Made by a program: the position numbers and the translations under genes. A stretch of DNA of 6,067 nt from Anaerolineales bacterium UBA5069 (GTDB lineage Bacteria; Chloroflexota; Anaerolineae; Caldilineales; Caldilineaceae). The stretch covers positions 20,897-26,963 of the forward strand of contig DIAV01000195.1 of assembly GCA_002415895.1 (NCBI GenBank), in the 5' to 3' direction. The notes under the pieces were generated by a model that was given only the letters and a program-made list of their open reading frames with translations, was not told the DNA's origin and did no database searches. This document shows positions 1 to 6,067 of this stretch, piece by piece (position 1 is the first letter of the stretch; every line of letters starts with the position of its first letter).

Positions 1-58
1 TTTCTTGACGTTCTTTGCGGCTTTGCGTTGAGTTGTGGTTGTGCGCGGCGTTGCGTTG
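1..58. other. Intergenic edge with repeat-like A-rich tract
   Basis: This is the short stretch downstream of the minus-strand nucleotidyltransferase gene, cut by the window edge. Read on the minus strand it carries purine-rich units of the form CGCAAAG, CGCAAAG, AACGTCAAGAAA (about 1-31). These resemble in style the A-rich arms of the inverted repeats at 1530-1636, 3430-3516 and 5039-5140, and the position just after a stop codon matches the 5039-5140 repeat. The defining GTACGC end is not visible here, so membership in that family is only a guess. No gene is seen. Confidence 0.3.
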
Positions 59-1069
59 TTATGGGTTTGCGCGGCGCACTGCTTCCACCACTGCGTAGTG
101 CCAGCTATACATCTCTGTGGGTGTGAGCGTGGCGAGCCGCGCTACGTCCAGCCGTACGCCCGCCGTATCGATGATAAGCAATGGGTGGAAGGGATCCATG
201 TTCATGAGGCCCGTGCCGCCAAGCGTTTCCCACTCCGCCCAGGAGAACGAGCCGCGTTCCACAAGCGCGGCCAGCAGATTGTAGAAGCTGCGCTGCATCA
301 TGGTCACGGGTAAATTGGAGAATTGCGTGCGCCGCACATACGCGTCAATCTCCTGCCACAGCGCGTCAATTGCAGCCTGGCGCGTGCGCAGGCTCTCTTC
401 ATCCAGGTTGCCCGTGCGCAATGCGGCGGTGAGGCGCTCTTCCCACTTTTCCGGTCTCCATGCAAGCGTGCGACTCATATGAAACAGCCACTTTTCGTGT
501 GGGATGAGCTCGCCGTTGGCAGCGAAGAGGGCGCGCACCAACGCAGCCGTGGCTTGATTCAGGATATGGTGGCCCTGTAGCCAGTCACCGCGCCCAATCC
601 AGATGTCCCCGGCAAGCCGGTAGTACCACCAGCATTGGAAGAGTTCACCCTCGACAGCGTCAATGGCAGGCGGCGTGGCCTGCGCGGCGAAGAGGGCCTG
701 CAGCCGCCCCGTGGGATCATGGAGAATCTCGGCATAGGAGCCATCCCAGCGTGCGTCGCGTTCCCACGGCTGCTCTTCACGCGCGGCCAGATCGAACGCG
801 GCCACGTCCCAGGTCCAGCCGTCATATTGCGAGATGCCAAGAGGAACGGGGCTGCCGTCTCTGCCCCACGCATGCAGCACACCCGGCCCCAAAAAGAGCG
901 TCACGTCGATTTCCGAAAGCGCATCGGCAAAGCCGCGCGAAATGCCGCCGTTGAGGGTGATGCCCAATACGCCCGGGATAGCCGCCAGTTCGGGCAGGCG
1001 CGCCAGCAGGCGAGTGCGCAGTTCGGCGGCACGATTGGTGGCGGCAAGTGAGACATATGGGCGCGTCAT
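59..1069 (-). CDS. Nucleotidyltransferase-fold protein of unknown substrate
   Basis: A 336-residue soluble protein with no signal peptide or membrane segment. The N-terminal part resembles the Pol-beta nucleotidyltransferase superfamily. A strand GITLNG runs into G41-G42-I-S44-R-G, then E53-I-D55 on the next strand (SEIDVTLFL), and a possible third carboxylate at D88 or D93 (WTWDVAAFD). This approximates the family pattern hG[GS]x(9-13)[DE]h[DE]h, in which the acidic residues bind metal for nucleotidyl transfer. A following LHDPTGRLQAL segment (about 116-126) recalls the 'DPTG' stretch of DUF4037-type and antibiotic nucleotidyltransferases. Residues from about 140 onward look all-helical, with many Trp and Tyr residues, as in the accessory domain of such enzymes. 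The ATG start is supported by AGGAG (1080-1076) six bases upstream. It is transcribed divergently from gatCA, with a stop (TAA) at 61-59. Substrate unknown: an aminoglycoside/lincosamide-type modifying role and a housekeeping role are both possible. The fold call is moderately sure; the function is not. Confidence 0.7.
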   Translation of the reverse strand: MTRPYVSLAATNRAAELRTRLLARLPELAAIPGVLGITLNGGISRGFADALSEIDVTLFLGPGVLHAWGRDGSPVPLGISQYDGWTWDVAAFDLAAREEQPWERDARWDGSYAEILHDPTGRLQALFAAQATPPAIDAVEGELFQCWWYYRLAGDIWIGRGDWLQGHHILNQATAALVRALFAANGELIPHEKWLFHMSRTLAWRPEKWEERLTAALRTGNLDEESLRTRQAAIDALWQEIDAYVRRTQFSNLPVTMMQRSFYNLLAALVERGSFSWAEWETLGGTGLMNMDPFHPLLIIDTAGVRLDVARLATLTPTEMYSWHYAVVEAVRRANP

Positions 1070-1075
1070 GGTGAG

Positions 1076-1080
1076 CTCCT
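1076..1080 (-). promoter_or_regulatory. Ribosome binding site of the nucleotidyltransferase gene
   Basis: AGGAG on the minus strand, separated by six bases (CTCACC) from the ATG at 1069. It fixes the start codon of the divergent nucleotidyltransferase gene. No convincing -35/-10 pair for this gene was found between here and 1264; the best pairing (TTGGGT, 17 bases, CATATC) is weak. Confidence 0.7.
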
Positions 1081-1234
1081 GAGTCTATGGATGGCTCGTG
1101 CGTAGAGAGGGGCAACACACGACTTTGCGGTGCGGCGCAGTCGCGCACATTCTCTGCAGCGGGAAAGCAGACAGCCGCGAAAAGAACCGGTATAGCAGAT
1201 GATATGCGAAAATCCTGCCGAAGACCCAACGCGT

Positions 1235-1263
1235 TTGACAGCCCCTCATTCGCCGTCTATACT
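1235..1263 (+). promoter_or_regulatory. Near-consensus sigma70 promoter upstream of gatCA
   Basis: TTGACA at 1235-1240 and TATACT at 1258-1263 are separated by exactly 17 bases. This is a perfect -35 box and a five-of-six -10 box for the housekeeping sigma factor. The expected transcription start is about 1270, giving a leader of about 386 nt before gatC. This is the only strong promoter seen in the gap and so the most likely source of gatCA transcription. It could instead serve a separate RNA ending at the terminator at 1481-1510. Confidence 0.75.
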
Positions 1264-1319
1264 GCCCGAACGTTAGTCGCGCGGTCGTTTCGCCTGATTT
1301 TACAGCCAGCGCCCAGCCC

Positions 1320-1403
1320 ATGATCCACAACGCCCAGCCGGTATCCGCAAACGTATATGCTGCCGCTCTTATGGCGGCCGCTGCTCTTTGCGCGTCCCGG
1401 TAG
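1320..1403 (+). CDS. Possible 27-codon leader peptide (doubtful)
   Basis: An ATG-initiated frame inside the gatC leader encodes an Ala-rich 27-residue peptide that begins MIHNAQPVSANVY and ends CASR. Its TAG stop (1401-1403) lies one base before the GCGGCT hairpin at 1405. It includes two Asn codons and one Gln codon, the amino acids whose tRNAs GatCAB charges, and its placement before competing hairpins resembles a classical leader peptide. Against it, there is no Shine-Dalgarno sequence upstream and Asn/Gln are not strongly enriched. It may well be chance. Confidence 0.15.
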   Translation: MIHNAQPVSANVYAAALMAAAALCASR

Positions 1404-1480
1404 TGCGGCTCTGAAGCCGCCGCCGTGGACGCCGCAATCCGGCTCACGGCGCAGGCACGTTATGTAACGATTCTGCTTTC

Positions 1481-1510
1481 AACGCCGTGGACATGCGCCG
1501 CGGCGTTTTT
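1481..1510 (+). terminator. Intrinsic terminator in the gatC leader
   Basis: AACGCCGTGG (1481-1490) pairs with CCGCGGCGTT (1498-1507) over ten positions with one G-T wobble, around the 7-base loop ACATGCG. It is followed by a T-rich run (TTTTTGTTTG, 1506-1515). This is a standard rho-independent terminator for plus-strand transcription. No protein gene lies between it and the strong promoter at 1235-1263, so it ends either a small RNA or, conditionally, the gatCA transcript. Confidence 0.75.
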
Positions 1511-1529
1511 GTTTGCCAACAACAAACAC

Positions 1530-1636
1530 CTGTACGCGGAAACTGCGGTTACAACGGAAACAGCAGCAACAACAGGAACACACGAGTAAGCCGCAGTTCA
1601 TGCTTTTTCCGTTGTTACGGCAGTTTCCGCGTACAG
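1530..1636. repeat. Long inverted repeat upstream of gatC, GTACGC-ended family
   Basis: The outer arms CTGTACGCGGAAACTGC (1530-1546) and GCAGTTTCCGCGTACAG (1620-1636) are a perfect 17-bp inverted repeat. Pairing continues inward to 1565/1601, giving 36 positions with three mismatches (at 1547, 1550 and 1561). The centre is a loop of about 25-35 bases. It lies between the terminator at 1481-1510 and the gatC ribosome binding site, so it would be transcribed as a strong hairpin in the gatC 5' untranslated region. It shares the end GTACGC(A/G)GAAA with the repeats at 3430-3516 and 5039-5140. It also shares the 12-mer AGCATGAACTGC (minus strand, 1604-1593) with the 3430-3516 copy. No flanking target-site duplication is evident. 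Confidence 0.9.
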
Positions 1637-1644
1637 ATTTAGCC

Positions 1645-1650
1645 AGGGGA
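1645..1650 (+). promoter_or_regulatory. gatC ribosome binding site
   Basis: AGGGGA lies five bases upstream of the gatC ATG at 1656 and nine bases after the right arm of the 1530-1636 inverted repeat. It fixes the gatC start. A hairpin formed upstream would leave this site exposed just beyond its base. Confidence 0.75.
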
Positions 1651-1655
1651 AGTCC

Positions 1656-1957
1656 ATGCATATCAGCAATGACGAAGTGCGGCATGTGGCCGAATTGGCC
1701 AAACTGGCACTGAGCGATGATGAAGTCTCCACCTATGCCAGTCAGCTTTCCGCCATCCTGGATTATGCCGACAGCCTGCGCCAGGTGGACACGAGCCACG
1801 TGCCGCCCACGCCCCACGTGTTGCCGCTGGAAAACATGCTGCGTGAAGATGTTGCGCAGCCCTCACTGCCCAACAATGCGGCGCTGGCCAACGCGCCCAT
1901 GCAGGCCAATGGCTTTTTTGAGGTGCGCGCCGTCTTTGAGGATGCAGGTGATGCCTG

Positions 1958-1958
<1 letters not shown>
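1656..1958 (+). CDS. gatC: Asp/Glu-tRNA amidotransferase subunit C
   Basis: GatC is the small structural subunit that wraps around GatA and holds it to GatB in the cytoplasmic GatCAB complex. The complex converts Glu-tRNA(Gln) and/or Asp-tRNA(Asn) to Gln-tRNA(Gln) and/or Asn-tRNA(Asn). The 100-residue protein has the usual length and the family landmarks in order: [16 protein letters not shown] (about 7-22), the [12 protein letters not shown] helix (about 29-40), [22 protein letters not shown] (about 43-64), then [13 protein letters not shown] and the C-terminal [10 protein letters not shown]. The start is set by AGGGGA five bases upstream. Its TGA stop overlaps the gatA start by one base (TGATG), which suggests translational coupling and equal subunit supply. 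Transcription probably comes from the promoter at 1235-1263 through a structured leader. The family assignment is secure. Whether the enzyme acts on Gln, Asn or both cannot be told from this window. Confidence 0.96.
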
Positions 1959-3466
<1,508 letters not shown>

Positions 3467-3539
3467 ACTGCAAATCCAGTCATGTTGTTTTCGTTTTTTC
3501 CGTCATTTCTGCGTACAAGGTTTTTTTCTGGAGTCTATG

Positions 3540-3599
3540 ATGAACGAAGAGATGTGGGGCTTGAGTTTGGGCGGATTGGCCGTCGCTACGAGCCGGTAG
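3540..3599 (+). CDS. Possible 19-codon micro-ORF (doubtful)
   Basis: ATG at 3540 (or 3537) opens a short frame, MNEEMWGLSLGGLAVATSR, ending at TAG 3597-3599. TGGAG at 3529-3533 is spaced six bases from the ATG at 3540, so initiation is plausible. The stop lies within the palindrome at 3596-3628. The frame is the same as that of the downstream aminotransferase but is closed by that stop. No family is recognised. It could be a chance frame, a micro-protein, or the start of a gene cut by the palindrome. Confidence 0.15.
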   Translation: MNEEMWGLSLGGLAVATSR

Positions 3600-3628
3600 C
3601 CTGCGGAGCCCACCGGGCTGCAGGCTAC
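3596..3628. repeat. Short palindrome between gatA and the aminotransferase gene
   Basis: GTAGCCTGC (3596-3604) pairs with GCAGGCTAC (3620-3628), and AGCCC (3607-3611) with GGGCT (3615-3619). The result is 14 bp with a GG bulge and the three-base loop ACC. No T-run follows (AAACGG), so it is not a standard terminator. It is unrelated in sequence to the GTACGC-ended repeats and looks like a small dispersed palindromic unit, which cannot be proved from one copy. The rest of the gap, 3629-3744, shows only a GTCGCG/CGCGAC hairpin (3663-3683). There is a lone TTGACA at 3720-3725 without a matching -10 box. Confidence 0.75.
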
Positions 3629-3744
3629 AAACGGCTCTCACCGGTTGCTATGTGGACGCTGCGTCGCGTCCGGCCGGCGCGACACAACGCGCGGCACAAT
3701 CCTTTTCGCCCAACTTGCATTGACAATGACAATTACCGGAGCCC

Positions 3745-3749
3745 GGAGG
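3745..3749 (+). promoter_or_regulatory. Ribosome binding site deciding the aminotransferase start
   Basis: GGAGG is nine bases upstream of the ATG at 3759. The other possible starts (TTG 3645, ATG 3726, ATG 3852, ATG 3861) lack a comparable site, so 3759 is preferred. Confidence 0.7.
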
Positions 3750-3758
3750 CTCGAATCC

Positions 3759-5033
3759 ATGAACTCGCAGACGCTGCCCACATCACAGACAACAACCTTC
3801 TCGCAACAGCGCAACGGCCAGAGGACCCAGAATGGCGCTGCCACCCTCACCATGCGCCCCATGGCCGACCGTCTCAGCGCACGCGTGATGGCAGTGCCGC
3901 CCTCAGGCATCCGCAAGTATTTCGACATCGCGTCGACGATGGAGGATGTGATTAGCCTGGGCATTGGCGAGCCCGACTTCGTGACGCCGCCGCCCATCCT
4001 CAACGCGGGCATTGCCTCGCTGCAAAAGGGACACACCGCCTACACCTCCAACTCGGGTATGATGGAGTTGCGCGAGGCGGTCGTCAACAACCTGCACACG
4101 CGCTACGACGGCCCCCTGTACAACCCCGACACCGAGGCGCTGATTACTGTGGGCGTGAGCGAGGCGATGTTCGTGGCCATGCAGGCAATTCTGGACCCCG
4201 GCGACGAGGTGATTGTGCCGCAGCCCTGTTTTGTGGCCTACACTGCCAGCGTGATTATGGCCGGCGGCGTTGTCGTGGATGTGCCCACCTATGCCGCCGA
4301 CAACTTCTTCGTCAACCCCGCGGCCATTGAGGCCGCAATTACGCCGCGCACCAAGGCGCTGCTGATTGGCTTCCCCAGCAACCCCACAGGCGCTGTGATG
4401 GACTATGCGGGCATGATGGAGATTGCGCAGATTGCGGCGCGCCATGACCTCATTGTCATCTCCGATGAAATCTACGACCGCCTTGTGTATGGCGACCACC
4501 AGCACATCATGTTTGCGGCGCTGCCGGGCATGGCCGAGCGCACAATCCACCTGGGCGGCATGAGCAAGGATTACGCGATGACGGGCTGGCGCATTGGCTA
4601 CGCACTGGGGCCGGATGCGCTGCTGGGCGCCATGCGCAAGATTCACCAGTATTTGATTATGTCGGCCCCCACAGTGGGCCAGGAGGCGGCGCTGGCAGCC
4701 TTTACGGACCCCGCATCCGAAGAGTATGTGCTGGAGATGGTGGCCTCCTACGACCGTCGTCGCCGCTTTATTGTGGATGGGCTGAACGAGATTGGCCTCG
4801 ACTGCTTTGAGCCCAAGGGCGCGTTTTATGCCTTCCCCAGCGTCAAGCGCACAGGCATGACGGAGCACGAATTCTGCGAGCGGCTGCTGGTGGAGGAGCA
4901 TGTGGCGGTCATCCCCGGCAGCGCGTTTGGCGCAGGCGGCGAGGGGCACATCCGCTGCGCCTACGCCTCGAGCCTGGAGAACATTGAGAAGGCGCTCGAG
5001 CGCATGTACCGCTTCACACGCAGGCACGCGTAA
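3759..5033 (+). CDS. PLP-dependent aminotransferase, fold type I (AspC/PatA-like)
   Basis: A cytoplasmic class I/II aminotransferase of 424 residues that transfers an amino group between an amino acid and a 2-oxo acid through pyridoxal phosphate. Landmarks, numbered from ATG 3759: SARVMAVPPSGIRKYFDIAS (about 40-59), ISLGIGEPDFVTP (65-77), TAYTSNSG (93-100), PSNPTG with N208, SDEIYD with D236 and Y239 (PLP ring contacts), GGMSKDYAMTGWRIGY with Schiff-base K270, and GHIRCAY with the carboxylate-binding R399. Aspartate, alanine and aromatic aminotransferases share this pattern, so the substrate is not assigned. The first 30 or so residues are Ser/Thr/Gln-rich and precede the usual family start near SARV. 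This may be a genuine extension or a sign that translation begins at M32/M35, though neither has a ribosome binding site. It lies 292 bases after gatA, behind two hairpins, so separate transcription is likely. It ends six bases before the 44-bp perfect inverted repeat. Confidence 0.92.
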   Translation: MNSQTLPTSQTTTFSQQRNGQRTQNGAATLTMRPMADRLSARVMAVPPSGIRKYFDIASTMEDVISLGIGEPDFVTPPPILNAGIASLQKGHTAYTSNSGMMELREAVVNNLHTRYDGPLYNPDTEALITVGVSEAMFVAMQAILDPGDEVIVPQPCFVAYTASVIMAGGVVVDVPTYAADNFFVNPAAIEAAITPRTKALLIGFPSNPTGAVMDYAGMMEIAQIAARHDLIVISDEIYDRLVYGDHQHIMFAALPGMAERTIHLGGMSKDYAMTGWRIGYALGPDALLGAMRKIHQYLIMSAPTVGQEAALAAFTDPASEEYVLEMVASYDRRRRFIVDGLNEIGLDCFEPKGAFYAFPSVKRTGMTEHEFCERLLVEEHVAVIPGSAFGAGGEGHIRCAYASSLENIEKALERMYRFTRRHA

Positions 5034-5038
5034 CCGCG

Positions 5039-5140
5039 CGCGTACGCAGAAACGACAGAAACAACAGAAAAGGCAGGAAACAAGAGCGGATGCTTCTGTT
5101 TCCTGCCTTTTCTGTTGTTTCTGTCGTTTCTGCGTACGCG
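5039..5140. repeat. 44-bp perfect inverted repeat between convergent genes
   Basis: Bases 5039-5082 and 5097-5140 are exact reverse complements over 44 bp, with a 14-base spacer (5083-5096). The left arm is A-rich with repeating CAGAAA/ACAGAAA units and has the family end CGTACGCAGAAA. It fills the gap between the aminotransferase stop (5033) and the stop of the converging glycosidase gene (5144), leaving five and three bases. Transcription from either side would give a very stable hairpin, so it could act as a bidirectional transcription barrier or RNA 3'-end stabiliser. Neither side has a clean terminal T-run. The perfect symmetry, compared with the imperfect copies at 1530 and 3430, suggests recent formation or active arm homogenisation. 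Confidence 0.97.
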
Positions 5141-5143
5141 TGT

Positions 5144-6067
5144 TTAGGGGCGCGGCGAGAGGACGGGGCCGAGTGTGGGTGGGTGCCAGGTGGGGGCTGC
5201 GCCTGTCACCTGCTTGCGCGCGGCGGGGGCGCTTAGCAACTGCACAACGGGCGTGGCGAGTGTGGTGGCGGAGACAGGCACAGCCGCGCCCAACTCGCCC
5301 AGCGCCAGCAGCGGGGTGGCGTCTACAGCGCCGGAGGTGCGCACAAAGTCGCCGCTTACCCAGGCAGATTGCCCGCCCACCTCCACCTGCCACCACGGCG
5401 CAGGCGTGTCGCTGCGGCCTGTCACGGGCAGCGCCGCGCCTGCGCTCAGTTCCTGCACCACCGAAAAATGTGTGCCGGGGCCACTGCGCGCATAGAGCAG
5501 TTGCGTCTCCACCCAGGCCGTGGGGCCGCTGGGTGTGGGTTCGGCCGTGGCTTCGGGCGGGGCTGCGGGCGCACTGGCGACAGCGATGAATGTGCCCGCA
5601 GGCGCGCCACCACCCGACTTGAACTGGCTGCTCCACTGCGCCGTCATGCCCAGGTAACCGTCGCCAAAGGCCTGGCTGGGTTCAATGTAGGAGCCTTCGG
5701 GCCACTCGTTGAAGGAGGTAATCACAACCCAGTTTGGGTTGCTGGCCACGGCTGCCGCCCACGAGCGGGCGTAGTAGCCGCCCCCTTCGCGATCCTGCGC
5801 AAAGCCGTTGCCGGGGCGCGCCAATATGTCGTTGTAGCCGGGCATGGCTGTAGCCACCCAGAAGCGCTGGCCGTAACTTTGGCGCGCCTGCGCCACCTGC
5901 GCGGCAAACTTGGCGTTCACAGCCTCCAGGTTGGCGGGGGGATTCCACGTGTTGCTGTACAGATGGTGGCCGTCAAAGACCGCGAGGTAGCTGGTGTCGG
6001 TGCCGTCGGCAATCCAGATGGCGCTGTTGTTGGGGTCGGCCTGGGCGCGGATGGTGCGCCACTGATC
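5144..6067 (-). CDS. GH99-like glycosidase with C-terminal SH3-like domain (5' end off window)
   Basis: The frame is open from the right edge to a TAA at 5146-5144, showing 307 C-terminal residues; the N-terminus lies outside the window. Residues about 1-150 resemble the end of the GH99 / GH99-like (endo-alpha-mannosidase type) barrel: IWIADGTDTSYLAVFDGHH, MPGYND, GGGYYARSWAAAV and VVITSFNEWPEGSYIEPS. In the last, E121 and E124 match the family's Glu-x-x-Glu catalytic pair. An Ala/Pro/Thr linker follows (about 162-182). Then comes a bacterial SH3 (SH3b-type) domain at about 183-246: LLYARSGPGTHFSVVQELSAG and WWQVEVGGQSAWVSGDFV. The last 60 residues have no recognised domain. Such architecture usually means a secreted or surface enzyme cutting mannan-like or other polysaccharide, but the signal peptide cannot be seen. 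An internal GTG at 5920 is an apparent start only. The substrate is inferred from the fold. Confidence 0.85.
   Translation of the reverse strand, partial: DQWRTIRAQADPNNSAIWIADGTDTSYLAVFDGHHLYSNTWNPPANLEAVNAKFAAQVAQARQSYGQRFWVATAMPGYNDILARPGNGFAQDREGGGYYARSWAAAVASNPNWVVITSFNEWPEGSYIEPSQAFGDGYLGMTAQWSSQFKSGGGAPAGTFIAVASAPAAPPEATAEPTPSGPTAWVETQLLYARSGPGTHFSVVQELSAGAALPVTGRSDTPAPWWQVEVGGQSAWVSGDFVRTSGAVDATPLLALGELGAAVPVSATTLATPVVQLLSAPAARKQVTGAAPTWHPPTLGPVLSPRP

Larger units (their letters stand above)
1270..1510 (+). ncRNA. Structured leader or sRNA: candidate attenuator upstream of gatC
   Basis: The region runs from the predicted start of the 1235-1263 promoter to an intrinsic terminator. Visible helices are GCGGCT/AGCCGC (1405-1410 with 1415-1420, loop CTGA); CGCCGTG/CACGGCG (1421-1427 with 1445-1451) with nested GCCG/CGGC (1431-1434 with 1440-1443); a small CGTT/AACG hairpin (1458-1469); and the terminator (1481-1507). 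The 10-mer CGCCGTGGAC occurs twice (1421-1430 and 1483-1492). CACGGCG at 1445-1451 can therefore pair either with the first copy or with the second, and the second choice would break the terminator stem. That is the logic of a terminator/antiterminator switch. It matches no riboswitch class I recognise. It could also be an independent RNA of about 240 nt. The helices are seen in the sequence; regulation is inferred. Confidence 0.45.

Noticed and set aside
1085..1447. 120-codon minus-strand frame in the divergent gap
   Set aside because: No recognisable family or good ribosome binding site. It runs antisense through the promoter and hairpins of the gatC leader.
1270..1510. tRNA, 4.5S or 6S RNA gene
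   Set aside because: No cloverleaf or T-loop motif, no SRP GGAAG-type loop, and no long end-to-end pairing of the kind expected for 6S RNA.
1405..1515. T-box riboswitch for gatCA
   Set aside because: TGGA occurs before the terminator (1488-1491), but the conserved T-box (GGGTGGNACCGCG) and the Stem I motifs are not present. It was left as an unclassified leader.
3645..3758. Longer aminotransferase start at TTG 3645
   Set aside because: It would add 38 Arg/Cys-rich residues not seen in the family and lacks a ribosome binding site. ATG 3759 has GGAGG.
3482..3955. 157-codon plus-strand frame
   Set aside because: It begins within a repeat arm, overlaps the aminotransferase gene in another frame, and has no recognisable domain.
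3903..5636. 577-codon minus-strand frame
   Set aside because: It is antisense to the clearly conserved aminotransferase, runs through the 44-bp repeat and overlaps the glycosidase gene in another frame. Its His/Arg/Ala-rich product is typical of the reverse reading of GC-rich genes.

Overview
The window reads as a GC-rich bacterial chromosome segment with ordinary housekeeping genes separated by unusual palindromic DNA. The best guess for the source is Chloroflexota (Anaerolineae/Caldilineae type). This rests on overall style: high GC, a secreted-type glycosidase with a bacterial SH3 tail, gatCA without gatB, and repeat-rich intergenic gaps. No phylogenetic marker was searched, so it is inference only.

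Layout from left to right. Positions 59-1069 (minus) encode a nucleotidyltransferase-fold protein of unknown substrate. A 586-base divergent gap follows (1070-1655). It holds a near-consensus sigma70 promoter (1235-1263), a structured leader with a direct repeat and mutually exclusive pairings, an intrinsic terminator (1481-1510) and a large imperfect inverted repeat (1530-1636). Next come gatC (1656-1958) and gatA (1958-3466), overlapping by one base. They encode two of the three subunits of the tRNA-dependent amidotransferase that makes Gln-tRNA(Gln) and/or Asn-tRNA(Asn). The gatA stop codon lies inside a second inverted repeat (3430-3516). A gap with a separate hairpin (3596-3628) leads to a fold-type I PLP aminotransferase (3759-5033). 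The 110-base gap between this gene and the convergent gene beyond it is almost wholly a 44-bp perfect inverted repeat (5039-5140). The last gene (minus, 5144 to the right edge, 5' end missing) encodes a GH99-like glycosidase domain followed by an SH3-like domain.

Two signals stand out. First, three long hairpins share the outer end GTACGC(A/G)GAAA and A-rich left arms but differ inside. Each keeps its own arms paired and each sits at a gene boundary, so they look like one dispersed, structure-conserved repeat family. Second, the gatC leader has promoter, competing hairpins and terminator in the order expected of a transcription attenuator or riboswitch. It matches no class I recognise. A stand-alone RNA of about 240 nt that ends at the terminator is the main alternative.
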